Origin: Brevibacillus agri
GTDB lineage: Bacteria; Bacillota; Bacilli; Brevibacillales; Brevibacillaceae
Direction: 5' to 3'
Assembly (NCBI RefSeq): GCF_004117055.1
Contig: NZ_CP026363.1
Span: forward strand, 1,036,001-1,100,000
Length of the DNA stretch: 64,000 bases
Position 1 is the first letter of the stretch. Each line of letters starts with the position of its first letter. The position numbers and the translations under genes were made by a program. Below the pieces are notes generated by a model, which searched no databases, was not told where the DNA came from, and worked only from the letters and a program-made list of their open reading frames with translations. Positions 36,743-45,550 of this stretch are shown in pieces.

Positions 36743-37881
36743 ACAAAGTGATCGACATCAGCGTGCTGGATGGGGTGATTAAGAGAACCATTGAAACTGT
36801 GGAAACGAGTAAAACCCAAATTTTTGATATAGCCGAAAGTGCCAGACAGCAAGGCAACTCGTTGAAGTTTGACTTGCACGAGCTTCGGCAGGAAATCTCG
36901 AAGGTCATCCAAAAGGTCGATGCGCTGGAGCTGGCCTATCGAAAGTCGCGCAACAGGCTCGTTCAGGTAAGCCGCAACTTCCACATGTACACGGAAGACG
37001 ACATTCGCATCGCCTACGAGGAAGCGAGCCGGATACAGGTGGAGCTGTCCATCTACCGCGAGCGGGAAAACAACCTGAAGCGCCGTCGCAACGACCTGGA
37101 GCGACAGTTGCGAACGCTGGAGGAAACGATCGACCGCGCCGAGAAGCTCGTTTCCCAGATGAGTGTCGTGCTCGGCTACTTGACTGGCGACCTGAGCAAG
37201 ATCGGAGAAGCGCTGGAATCGGCCAAACAGACTCAATTGATGGGGCTGAAGATCATCCAGGCCCAGGAAGAGGAGCGCAAGCGTGTCGCACGCGAGATTC
37301 ACGACGGACCGGCCCAATCGATGGCAAACGTCGTGCTGCGCTCTGAAATCGTGGAGCGGATGCTGAAAAACGAGCGCATTCTGGAAGCGCAAATGGAGCT
37401 TCACGAGCTGAAGGAAATGGTTCGCCTGAGCCTGGCTGACGTAAGACGGATTATTTTTGACCTTCGCCCAATGGCTCTTGATGACCTCGGACTGGTGCCC
37501 ACTCTGCAAAAATATATCCAGACGTGCGAAGAACGTATCCGTGCTTCCATTGATCTGGTAGTATTTGGTGTGGAGCCACCGCTGCGCAGCTCTGTCAAAG
37601 CTGCGATTTTCCGCCTCGTTCAAGAATGCTTGAACAACGTGGAAAAGCACGCTGGAGCTTCTTCGGTACAAGTGAAGCTGGAGTTTCTGCAGGAGTCGCT
37701 AAGTCTCGTCGTCAAAGACGATGGAGTCGGATTCGATCTGGAAAAGCGCATGGCAAACGGCAACTCCTTTGGGCTTTTGGGAATGCGTGAGCGCGTGCAA
37801 CTGCTGGAAGGCAGTGTGGATCTGCAATCAACTCCTGGCGAAGGAACAAAGGTAATTTTCCAAATACCGTTAAAAATATGA
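36739..37881 (+). CDS. degS: Sensor histidine kinase DegS
   Basis: 380 residues, cytoplasmic, no membrane helix. A long coiled-coil sensor (25-175) precedes the HisKA_3 motif EEERKRVAREIHDGPAQSMA with phospho-acceptor His188, then the ATPase domain: N-box VQECLNNVEKHAG, G1 DDGVGFD, G2 GLLGMRERV. Length and organisation match B. subtilis DegS, which phosphorylates DegU and links exoenzymes, competence and motility. It overlaps the upstream deacetylase by 4 bp; degU follows after 34 bp. Confidence 0.97.
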   Translation: MNKVIDISVLDGVIKRTIETVETSKTQIFDIAESARQQGNSLKFDLHELRQEISKVIQKVDALELAYRKSRNRLVQVSRNFHMYTEDDIRIAYEEASRIQVELSIYRERENNLKRRRNDLERQLRTLEETIDRAEKLVSQMSVVLGYLTGDLSKIGEALESAKQTQLMGLKIIQAQEEERKRVAREIHDGPAQSMANVVLRSEIVERMLKNERILEAQMELHELKEMVRLSLADVRRIIFDLRPMALDDLGLVPTLQKYIQTCEERIRASIDLVVFGVEPPLRSSVKAAIFRLVQECLNNVEKHAGASSVQVKLEFLQESLSLVVKDDGVGFDLEKRMANGNSFGLLGMRERVQLLEGSVDLQSTPGEGTKVIFQIPLKI

Positions 37882-37915
37882 ACCGATACAGATTATGTAC
37901 ACAGGGGGATGAAAC

Positions 37916-38623
37916 ATGGATAAAAGACAGCAAGAGCTCCGCATCGTGATTGTGGACGACCACCAATTGTTCCGCGAGGGCGTTAAGCGTATTTTGGAAA
38001 TGGAAGAGGACTTCAAGGTCGTCGGCGAAGGGGCGGACGGCGGAGAGGCTGCTCTGCTTGCGGAGGAGCACAAACCAGACGTTCTGCTGATGGATATCAA
38101 CATGCCGAACATCAATGGCGTCTCTGCTGCGGAAAATGTCATTTCCGTGAGTCCCTCCACGCGAGTTATCATGCTCTCGATCCACGACGACGAGGGCTAT
38201 GTATATCGCACGCTGCGTTCCGGCGCGTCCGGCTACCTGCTGAAAGAGATGGGCACCAGCGATCTGGTGGATGCCGTACGCGTGGTAGCCAGCGGCGGCG
38301 CTTACATACACCCGAAGGTGACGGGCAAGCTGATCGAGGAATTCCGTCGCCTGAGCGAAAATGAGGGTACGGCAGAGCGCAGCTTCTCTGTTGATGAATC
38401 GCAAACGATCGATCCAAAAGTGATCGAATCGCTGACCCGCCGCGAGCGGGAAGTGCTGCAGTTGATGGCGGAAGGAAAAAGCAACCGGGCTATCGGAGAA
38501 TTTTTGTTCATCAGCGAAAAGACAGTGAAAAACCACGTCAGCAGCATTTTGCAAAAGCTGAATGTCCAGGACCGCACACAGGCGGTTGTCATTTCGATTA
38601 AAAACGGCTGGGTGAAGCTGTAA
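37916..38623 (+). CDS. degU: Response regulator DegU
   Basis: 235 residues. Receiver domain 8-125 with acidic pair VDDH, phospho-acceptor Asp60 ([13 protein letters not shown]) and Lys in LLKEMG. LuxR/GerE-type HTH at 170-235 ([33 protein letters not shown]). An acidic linker joins them. It lies directly upstream of comF genes and the flagellar cluster, all known DegU-regulated functions in B. subtilis. Confidence 0.97.
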   Translation: MDKRQQELRIVIVDDHQLFREGVKRILEMEEDFKVVGEGADGGEAALLAEEHKPDVLLMDINMPNINGVSAAENVISVSPSTRVIMLSIHDDEGYVYRTLRSGASGYLLKEMGTSDLVDAVRVVASGGAYIHPKVTGKLIEEFRRLSENEGTAERSFSVDESQTIDPKVIESLTRREREVLQLMAEGKSNRAIGEFLFISEKTVKNHVSSILQKLNVQDRTQAVVISIKNGWVKL

Positions 38624-38690
38624 GGCGAGGCTGCGCGTCCGGTTGGCACCCTGTTCAAGCCATTCGGCATACCTTTGTATAGGAGGGGGT

Positions 38691-39071
38691 ATGACCGTGA
38701 TGGAAGAACTGGTTGTATGGCTATTGGCGGCTTTTGGCTGCTCCTCACTGCTGGTGATGGTAGCTGAGCGATGGACCAGTCGGATGAACAGCATGACCGA
38801 ACTCCCGCAAGAGCACTACCGTTTGTTGGTACACAATTCGGAGCAGGTGCTGGAGCGTGCCGTAAGAAAGCTTTTGTTTCGCTCATACTGGAGTGGCAAG
38901 CCTATCCGGATTACCTTGATAGAAGAAGGGTCTACGGACGATACGCCCCGGATGCTGGCGATTTTGGCGCGAGAGCCGTACGGCTGCGGCTTTGGCGCGG
39001 CAGACGGCCAGCCTGAGCTGGCGACGGGAGCGATCGTGATTGACTTGCGGGAGAAGCGGGAAGGAGCCTGA
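38691..39071 (+). CDS. Conserved hypothetical membrane-anchored protein between degU and comFA
   Basis: 126 residues if started at ATG 38691; GTG 38697 or ATG 38700 fit the aggagggggt site better and remove 2-3 residues. One N-terminal hydrophobic helix (VVWLLAAFGCSSLLVMVAE) leads to a small soluble domain with RITLIEEGSTDDTPRMLAIL, faintly like the nucleotide-binding start of a GT2 domain but too short to be an enzyme. B. subtilis has yviA here, a DegV-family protein; this is not that. Function unknown. Confidence 0.75.
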   Translation: MTVMEELVVWLLAAFGCSSLLVMVAERWTSRMNSMTELPQEHYRLLVHNSEQVLERAVRKLLFRSYWSGKPIRITLIEEGSTDDTPRMLAILAREPYGCGFGAADGQPELATGAIVIDLREKREGA

Positions 39072-39215
39072 TTTTTTCGGGCAATTGAATAAACGTACAG
39101 GGCTGTCGAGCAAATCGGCGGCCTTTTTGTGTTCGCTGCAAAAAAAAATTTGCCGGCCTGCCTTGTCTTTTTGCACAATGGTGGCAGAAAACACAAGCGG
39201 AAATGGGGGAGGCAA

Positions 39216-41396
39216 ATGCGCGAGTACTTGCTGTATATCAAATGCGGCACAGAAGCAGTGGCGCCAGTCCAAACGTATGTGACGCCGAGCTTTTCTGTCG
39301 ATCGGGCTTTTTGGCAGGAGAGGGAGGGCTGTGTGCTGCATGTGATCGGCAAGACGTCGTCGCTTGCCTTGGCCTTTTCCTTGCGTGAAAAAATAAACGA
39401 ACGGTTGCGCAAGCGCGTGGGAGAGCGGAGCAAGCTGACAGATGCGCTGGTCGCGGAGCTGCGGGGGCTGGCTGTGGCGAAGGTCAGGGAGGCGAGCGCG
39501 CTATACGGGCGGGAAGTGGAGAGAAGGCAGGCAGGGCACAGGAGCCGGGAGCATCAGCCACACCCGCGCCAATCCGTGCAGCATGAAGCGTGGTTTGCGT
39601 GGGAGGCGATAGCGTGCAGCGTGGAAGTGAGGCAAGCGGGCGAGCGGGATGAACAGCTTTTCAGTCGCGAGTCTGCTCATTGTGTGAGCGAGAGGGTGGA
39701 TGTTTCTGGAAGAACTGCCTCTCCGTTTTTGCAACATCGGCTCGCGGATACGTCTGTCCATTGCAGCAGGAGAAGTTCTCGATCTCCATCTCAGGCTCAT
39801 GAGGCAAGGCAGCCATTCCTATCTCGGGATAATGGGCTGCAAGCTATACCCTATCCCGCTACGCCAGCAGACAGAAACGACATTGCCTTGAGAGAACTGC
39901 TGGATGGCCGCGCTCTTTTCTGGGATGAAGTCGAGACGCTTTTGCAGAAACGCGGAGTGGAAGTGGACGATCTTGCTGCTGTATTGCACAGGTACGTGCT
40001 GACTGGCAGAGCGCGGTGGCTTCCCGGAGTGCGAATGGACATGTGCAGCAACTGGCGGCAGAGTCGCTTTGTACTGACGTGTGAGCGATGCGGAAGCGCG
40101 GGGCGCGAGGTTGAGCTGACCTACTGCCATACGTGCGGGCAAGGCTGCGCATACTGTACGACGTGCCTTGGGATGGGCAGGAGCAAGTGCTGCACGCCGT
40201 ATATTTTGCTTGCGGCAAGCGGTTCTCTGCCTGTCGGGAGCAACAAGGGCACAGGCCAGGAGCCTTCGCGGCTGGAGTGGACAGGCAGCTACTCGGACGA
40301 CCAGGCGAGGGCTGCTGAGCGCGCTCGGCGTTTTGTAGCGAATCCGCGCCCCGGTCTTTCCGAGTTTTTGATTTGGGCCGTGTGCGGAGCAGGCAAAACC
40401 GAGCTGCTGTTTCCTTCCGTAGCAGAGGGACTTGCGGCGGGAGGCCGCGTGCTGATAGCTACCCCGCGCAAAGACGTAGTGCTGGAACTGGCTCCTCGCA
40501 TTCAACGGGTGTTCCCCCACGCGCGGGTGATTGCTGTCCACGGCGCCAGCGCTGAAAAATGGGAGGAGAGCGACATCACGATCGCGACGACCCATCAGGT
40601 TTTGCGCTATTATCGCCGCTTTTTGCTGGTCGTACTCGACGAGGCCGATGCGTTTCCGTACCACAATAATCCCGTCCTCTACCGGGCGCTGGCCAGAGCT
40701 GTACATCAAGCGGGGAAGCTGCTTTATTTAAGCGCGACCCCACCCCGCTATTTGCAAAAACGACTCGTTTCAAACGCTCGTTCAACTCGGCATGGCACGG
40801 CGGCCAACCCGCTTTTTTCTGCCACCCACGTCCTTTTGCCGGGTCGCTATCACGGCTTTCCCCTGCCCGTTCCCGAGGTTCTAACGGTCCGCGGACTGCA
40901 CAAGCGCGTTCGGGCGAATCGAGCAGTGCCTGCATTGACAGATGCGGTGCAGCGTTCGCTGGAGGCAGGACGGCAAGTTTTTGTCTTCGTTCCGCGCATA
41001 GATGACGTGGAGGTAGTGCTCGCCTATTTGCAAAAGTGGCTGCCGTCTCGTGCCGAGCAGATGGCAGGTGTCCATGCTGCGGACCTGATGCGCGAGGAAA
41101 AGGTGCTCGGCTTTCGGCAAAAGCGCTACACCCTCATGGTGACGACGACGATTTTGGAGCGGGGGGTAACGATTCCACAGAGCGATGTCGTTGTCGTCGG
41201 CGCGGAGGCCGCTGTCTTTGACGAAGCTTCTCTGGTGCAGATTGCTGGCCGCGTGGGCCGAGCGTTCGACGATCCGGCAGGCGCCGTGTTGTTTTTGCAG
41301 ACAGAACGCGCTCTGGCACCCAAGCTGGCGGTCAGGCAAATTACGCGGATGAATCAACTGGCGAGCAGGCTTGCAAAAAGAAGGGGGCACTCATGA
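39216..41396 (+). CDS. comFA: Competence protein ComFA, DNA uptake helicase
   Basis: 726 residues from ATG 39216 (gggggaggc upstream). A long N-terminal region (1-285) without clear motifs is followed by a four-Cys-pair zinc module near 288-327 (CERCG, CHTCGQGCAYC, CC). Then a DEAD-type superfamily 2 helicase: Walker A CGAGKTELL (near 389), LDEADAF (near 473), YLSATPPR and the C-terminal motif VQIAGRVGRAFDDP. Powers entry of transforming DNA. Its N-terminal region makes it clearly longer than the B. subtilis protein (about 460). The 3' end overlaps comFC by 4 bp. Confidence 0.93.
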   Translation: MREYLLYIKCGTEAVAPVQTYVTPSFSVDRAFWQEREGCVLHVIGKTSSLALAFSLREKINERLRKRVGERSKLTDALVAELRGLAVAKVREASALYGREVERRQAGHRSREHQPHPRQSVQHEAWFAWEAIACSVEVRQAGERDEQLFSRESAHCVSERVDVSGRTASPFLQHRLADTSVHCSRRSSRSPSQAHEARQPFLSRDNGLQAIPYPATPADRNDIALRELLDGRALFWDEVETLLQKRGVEVDDLAAVLHRYVLTGRARWLPGVRMDMCSNWRQSRFVLTCERCGSAGREVELTYCHTCGQGCAYCTTCLGMGRSKCCTPYILLAASGSLPVGSNKGTGQEPSRLEWTGSYSDDQARAAERARRFVANPRPGLSEFLIWAVCGAGKTELLFPSVAEGLAAGGRVLIATPRKDVVLELAPRIQRVFPHARVIAVHGASAEKWEESDITIATTHQVLRYYRRFLLVVLDEADAFPYHNNPVLYRALARAVHQAGKLLYLSATPPRYLQKRLVSNARSTRHGTAANPLFSATHVLLPGRYHGFPLPVPEVLTVRGLHKRVRANRAVPALTDAVQRSLEAGRQVFVFVPRIDDVEVVLAYLQKWLPSRAEQMAGVHAADLMREEKVLGFRQKRYTLMVTTTILERGVTIPQSDVVVVGAEAAVFDEASLVQIAGRVGRAFDDPAGAVLFLQTERALAPKLAVRQITRMNQLASRLAKRRGHS

Positions 41397-42511
41397 GGGG
41401 GAGTACATGTGTCAGTTGCGGCGGGCGTGTAAATACGCCCAAAAGAGAAGGCGTTGTCCGCGCGCGTGCAAGCTGGCTATCCCGTCCCGTCAGCTATCCG
41501 GCGATCTATCGCTTGCTGCACGACCTCCCGGCCTGCGCAAGCTGTATTGAAGCGTTGCCGTTCATCGGGGAGCAGTTTTGCCGACAGTGCGGGCGGGACA
41601 TGCGAGCGGAGCCGTACAGCAGCGAGGGCCGCTGCCGCGACTGTGTCAGGGAAGTGGACGAGCCCCTGAAGGAAAATCGCAGCCTGCTCCGGTACGAGCA
41701 AGACGGCAAAAGTCTGCTCAGCCTGTTCAAATACCGCGGAGATGAGCGCCTGGCTGGCTATTACGGAACGCTTTTGGCAATCGCGGCCTTTCGCTTTTAC
41801 ACTCCGTCCCGTTTTGCCTGCATCACCACTGTCCCGCTTCATGCCAGGCGGCTGCAGGAGCGCGGATTCAACCAGGTGGACTTGCTGGCAGCCTATTTGG
41901 GGAGTGCAACCGGGATTCCGGTGAGGCCCCTGCTCACACGCATAAAAGAGACGGAGAAGCTGAGCAAGCAGGGGGGACGCGCATCCCGGCAGGAAAGCAT
42001 GCGAGAGGCTTTTGCGTGGAATGAGGGGGCGGTGCTTCCTGGGTTTGCCCGTGGCCGTTCTGATAGCCGGGGCGCCGATCATAGGAATCTGACCAGCATA
42101 CTTGCAGCCGGGATTCATTTCTTGTTTGGCAATTGGTTCAGCCTGCGTTCTTCCATCTCGCATACTTCTCATGAAGCCAAAAGTGGCGAGAGAGATTCGC
42201 AAGCCAATCCCGTTCCGAAACTGGACAACCGCAACAGAGCTGCGCACGCCAATACCGCCCCGAACTCGAATAGCGGCGACAGAGCAGCCTATGCCAATTT
42301 CAATCCGAACCCGAACAGCCACGACAGAGCTACACAACCCAATACCGCTCCGCCCCCAAATAACCGCATCCCCCTACCCGCCACTCCCCCCAAAATCCTT
42401 CTCATCGACGATATTTACACAACCGGATCGACTCTCCGCTCCTGCGCAAGAACATTGCGAGCACATTTGGGGACAGTTTGTGAAATTTATTCCTTGACAA
42501 TATACAGATAG
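41393..42511 (+). CDS. comFC: Competence protein ComFC with a repeat insertion
   Basis: 372 residues, against about 230-250 for usual ComFC. The normal parts are present: a zinc-ribbon N-terminus (CVSCG, FCRQCGRDM, CRDCV), the middle LFKYRGDERLAGYYG, TTVPLHARRLQERGFNQVDL, RIKETEKLSKQGGRASRQES, and the PRPP loop ILLIDDIYTTGSTLRSCART near 333-352. Between REAFAWNEG (about 215) and PPKILLIDD lies an insertion of some 115 residues rich in Asn, Pro, Ala and Arg, ending in four 15-residue repeats. Whether the protein still folds is uncertain, but the frame is open throughout. Confidence 0.92.
   Translation: MRGSTCVSCGGRVNTPKREGVVRARASWLSRPVSYPAIYRLLHDLPACASCIEALPFIGEQFCRQCGRDMRAEPYSSEGRCRDCVREVDEPLKENRSLLRYEQDGKSLLSLFKYRGDERLAGYYGTLLAIAAFRFYTPSRFACITTVPLHARRLQERGFNQVDLLAAYLGSATGIPVRPLLTRIKETEKLSKQGGRASRQESMREAFAWNEGAVLPGFARGRSDSRGADHRNLTSILAAGIHFLFGNWFSLRSSISHTSHEAKSGERDSQANPVPKLDNRNRAAHANTAPNSNSGDRAAYANFNPNPNSHDRATQPNTAPPPNNRIPLPATPPKILLIDDIYTTGSTLRSCARTLRAHLGTVCEIYSLTIYR
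42191..42370 (+). repeat. Four 45-bp in-frame repeats inside comFC
   Basis: Units start at 42191, 42236, 42281 and 42326 and encode 15-residue blocks such as RAAHANTAPNSNSGD, RAAYANFNPNPNSHD and RATQPNTAPPPNNRI. The first unit is the most diverged. Confidence 0.75.
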
Positions 42512-42596
42512 CCAGTTTGGAAAAATTACGATATCATGGAAGTATACAGCAGTCGGGAACTGAATGAACTTTCTGGATGTTGAAGGGGTTGTTTTT

Positions 42597-43028
42597 ATGT
42601 CTCTGGGCAAGCTGGCAAACTGCTCGCGGTGTGATGCTTTATTTGTACAAACAGTTCGTGACATTTGCCCCAAATGCTATCAAGAGGTGGAGCAGGAATA
42701 TGAAAAATGCGCCCGGTTTTTGCGCAAGCGCGAAAATCGCGGAGCCAATATTCACCAGGTGAGCGAAGCCACAGGGGTGAGCGTGAAGCAAATTACGAGG
42801 TTTATCAAGGAAGGGCGCATTTCTGTAGATGGTAACCCGAACCTTGGTTACCCATGCGAGATTTGCGGGATTTTAATCCGCACTGGCAACATGTGTGACG
42901 CCTGCATGAAGGGCTTGAAGCACGAGATATCGCAGCAGCTTGAAGTGGATCAGCGCTTGGAGCAGGAGGCGCGTGCACGTCAGGCGGAAGCGGCCGTCTA
43001 TCGAAGAAAGCAGAATCGTGACGAATAG
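42597..43028 (+). CDS. yvyF: YvyF-type flagellar operon protein
   Basis: 143 residues from ATG 42597. Two zinc-ribbon-like Cys pairs (CSRCDALF, CPKCYQEV) are followed by an HTH-like stretch (HQVSEATGVSVKQITRFIKE) and a second Cys set (CEICGILI, CDAC), then a basic coiled tail. This is the plan of the TIGR03826-type protein encoded upstream of flgM in Bacillus. Role unknown; possibly regulatory. A terminator after it separates it from flgM. Confidence 0.9.
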   Translation: MSLGKLANCSRCDALFVQTVRDICPKCYQEVEQEYEKCARFLRKRENRGANIHQVSEATGVSVKQITRFIKEGRISVDGNPNLGYPCEICGILIRTGNMCDACMKGLKHEISQQLEVDQRLEQEARARQAEAAVYRRKQNRDE

Positions 43029-43065
43029 TTTTGCGCAAAAAAACTAATCGTCAAACAGGAAATTG

Positions 43066-43104
43066 CCGATGATACTACTAAGAGGTATCATCGGTTTTTC
43101 TTTT
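43066..43104 (+). terminator. Rho-independent terminator after yvyF
   Basis: Perfect 10-bp stem ccgatgatac/gtatcatcgg, 9-nt loop, tttttcttttt. Confidence 0.93.
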
Positions 43105-43160
43105 TATTAGGGGACCCGTTCCCGCGAAAATGTCCGGTGGTTTGAGAGGATGGTAATCAG

Positions 43161-43436
43161 ATGCGGATTAATGAACCAAACCGTGTCGGGATGATTAATG
43201 CTTACAACAAGACGGCCAACAACCAGGTAAGCAAAAGCGGAAAAATCCCGATGGGCAAGGATGAGGTCAACATTTCCACGGAAGCGCTGGAAATGCAGCG
43301 CCAGATCGAAGACGCGAACGCGCCACAGCGCCGCGAAAAAGTGGAGCAGTTGAAAAAGCAAGTCGAGGAAGGCACGTATCGCGTCCCAAGCGAGCGGATT
43401 GCCGATAAACTACTGTCTTTTTGGAAAAAGCAATAA
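43161..43436 (+). CDS. flgM: Anti-sigma factor FlgM (anti-sigma-D)
   Basis: 91 residues. MRINEPNRVGMINAYNK start, the VNISTEALEMQRQI helix and the C-terminal RIADKLLSFWK match FlgM. It holds sigma-D inactive until the hook-basal body is complete. First gene of the flgM-flgN-flgK-flgL-yviE-fliW-csrA run; flgN follows after 37 bp. Confidence 0.95.
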   Translation: MRINEPNRVGMINAYNKTANNQVSKSGKIPMGKDEVNISTEALEMQRQIEDANAPQRREKVEQLKKQVEEGTYRVPSERIADKLLSFWKKQ

Positions 43437-43473
43437 ACCAGTTCTCTAGGGGAAGACGAGGAGAAACGCGAAC

Positions 43474-43965
43474 ATGGATAGACTCTACGATCTGCTCGAC
43501 AACTTGATCCAGTTGCACAAAGCCTTGTACACCTTGGCCACACAGAAAAAAGATGTGCTGGTGAAAGGAAATGTGGATGAGCTGGTGGTGATTACCCGCC
43601 AGGAACAAAAGCTAATCAAGGGCGTCACAGCAGCAGAAGCAGCCCGCCAAAGTCTGGTACAGGAATTGACCGTCCAAAAAGGCCTGGCGCTCCAGGAAGG
43701 CACACTGGCTGAATTGATCAAGTTGACGACCAGTGCGGAAGAGAAGACGCGGCTTGCGTCCTATCGCGACGAGCTTGTGCGGATTGTCACCGAACTGCGT
43801 GAGGCAAACGAGCTGAATCAGCAGTTGCTGGAGCAATCCCTTTCTTTTGTAAACATGACGCTCGACCTGATTACGGACACGCCGGAGGACGACTTCATCT
43901 ACGGCCACCCGAGCACGGACACATACCGCCAGGCGAGCCGAACATTTTTCAACAAAAAAGCGTAA
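43474..43965 (+). CDS. flgN: Flagellar chaperone FlgN
   Basis: 163 residues, all helical, with the FlgN pattern DLLDNLIQLHKALYTLATQK and VDELVVITRQEQKLIK. Chaperones the hook-filament junction proteins FlgK and FlgL, whose genes follow. 12 bp before flgK. Confidence 0.92.
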   Translation: MDRLYDLLDNLIQLHKALYTLATQKKDVLVKGNVDELVVITRQEQKLIKGVTAAEAARQSLVQELTVQKGLALQEGTLAELIKLTTSAEEKTRLASYRDELVRIVTELREANELNQQLLEQSLSFVNMTLDLITDTPEDDFIYGHPSTDTYRQASRTFFNKKA

Positions 43966-43977
43966 AGAGGTGCTGAC

Positions 43978-45513
43978 ATGCGCTCGACTTTTCATGGAAT
44001 CGAAGTAAGCAAACGCGGCCTGTTCGCCCAGCAGTCCGCCTTGAATACGACCGGACACAACATCGCGAACGCGAATACGGAAGGGTACACGCGGCAGCGG
44101 GCGAACATGCAGGCGACCCCGGGCATTCCGTATCCGGGACTCAGCAACAGCACAGAGCCGGGCTTGCTCGGAACAGGTGTCAACGTTGTCAGCTTGCAGC
44201 GGATTCGCGAAGAATTTCTCGATGTGCAACTGCGCACGGAGAACAAGCACTACGGATATTGGGAAGCGAAAAGAGACGTTTTGCAAAAGGTCGAGGGCAT
44301 TATGAACGAGCCTTCCGATACCGGGATGCAAAAAGTGATGGATGAGCTGTGGAAATCGTGGCAAGACCTGTCGCAAAATCCCGAAAGCCTGTCCGCTCGT
44401 GCAGTCGTTCGTCAACGGGCCATTGCCGTGACAGAGACGTTTGCCGCCCTGAATACATCACTGACCGAATTGCAGCGTGATTTGGACAATGTCGTGGCGA
44501 CCAAGGTCATTGACATCAACTCCATTGCGCAGCAACTGGCGAACCTGAACAGACAGATCGGGGATGTGGTGCCGCACGGCTATCAGCCAAATGATTTGTA
44601 CGACCAGCGCGATGTGCTGCTGGACAAGCTCGCGAAGCTGACCGATGTCAAGGTGACCAATCTGAACAGCGGCATGATTCAGGTAACGATTGACGGACAG
44701 GAACTGGTGAACGGCCGGACAGCGGTGACGATGGCGGTGGAGAAGGATGCCACGACCGGTTTCAATAACATTACGCTGGGCGGAGCACCGTTTATACCGC
44801 AGTCGGGCGGTTTGCTCGGAACGTTTGAGGCGCGCGGCATCCCTGGTACGGATGCGAATGGCCAGCCAACCATGCAAGGCCCGGTGCCTGACATGATCCG
44901 AAAGCTGAACCTGCTTGCAGAAAATATCGCGACAGAAGTAAACAAGTTGCATTCCACGGGAATGAACTTGACTGACATTGAAAACAGAAAGACTAACCCG
45001 ACGGCAGATTTGGAGAAGCTGGACTTTTTTGTGAAAAAGAATGACGCCTTGCCGCTTACTGCAGCGAATATACAGGTCAACCCGAAAATTTTGGCCAGCC
45101 TGAATTCTATCGCGGCGGCGCAGGTAGAAGACCCAAATACGGGATCGGGAACTTCCTTTTACGGCGACGGACGCAATGCGCTCGCAATCGCCAGCATCAA
45201 GTTCAAGCCGTTGCAACTGTTGACAGGCTCATCCGGACAAATCGAGTCCACGACCTTGGACGACTTTTATCGTTACACGATTGCCCAGCTTGGGGTAGAC
45301 AGCCAGGAAGCGACTCGTATGGAAAAGAACTCGGAACTTCTGGTCGGGCAAGTCGATACGAACCGCCAATCCGTTTCGGGCGTCTCTATCGACGAAGAAA
45401 TGTCCGAAATGGTGAAATACCAGCATGCTTACAACGCTTCTGCCAGGGTCATGACCAGCATGGATGAGATTTTGGACAAAGTGATTAACGGGATGGGACG
45501 TGTGGGCCTCTAG
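43978..45513 (+). CDS. flgK: Flagellar hook-associated protein 1 FlgK
   Basis: 511 residues. The N-terminal rod/hook signature FHGIEVSKRGLFAQQSALNT with GHNIANANTEGYTRQ and the C-terminal SIDEEMSEMVKYQHAYNASA with RVMTSMDEILDKVIN are both intact. Forms the first junction ring between hook and filament. Confidence 0.97.
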   Translation: MRSTFHGIEVSKRGLFAQQSALNTTGHNIANANTEGYTRQRANMQATPGIPYPGLSNSTEPGLLGTGVNVVSLQRIREEFLDVQLRTENKHYGYWEAKRDVLQKVEGIMNEPSDTGMQKVMDELWKSWQDLSQNPESLSARAVVRQRAIAVTETFAALNTSLTELQRDLDNVVATKVIDINSIAQQLANLNRQIGDVVPHGYQPNDLYDQRDVLLDKLAKLTDVKVTNLNSGMIQVTIDGQELVNGRTAVTMAVEKDATTGFNNITLGGAPFIPQSGGLLGTFEARGIPGTDANGQPTMQGPVPDMIRKLNLLAENIATEVNKLHSTGMNLTDIENRKTNPTADLEKLDFFVKKNDALPLTAANIQVNPKILASLNSIAAAQVEDPNTGSGTSFYGDGRNALAIASIKFKPLQLLTGSSGQIESTTLDDFYRYTIAQLGVDSQEATRMEKNSELLVGQVDTNRQSVSGVSIDEEMSEMVKYQHAYNASARVMTSMDEILDKVINGMGRVGL

Positions 45514-45550
45514 TCTAGCCTGCGCGTGAACATCTGAAAGGAGCATTTTC

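Noticed and set aside
38691-39071. Glycosyltransferase assignment for the protein between degU and comFA
   Set aside because: Only a short GSTDDTPRM-type stretch resembles GT2 enzymes; the domain is far too small and lacks the metal-binding and catalytic motifs.
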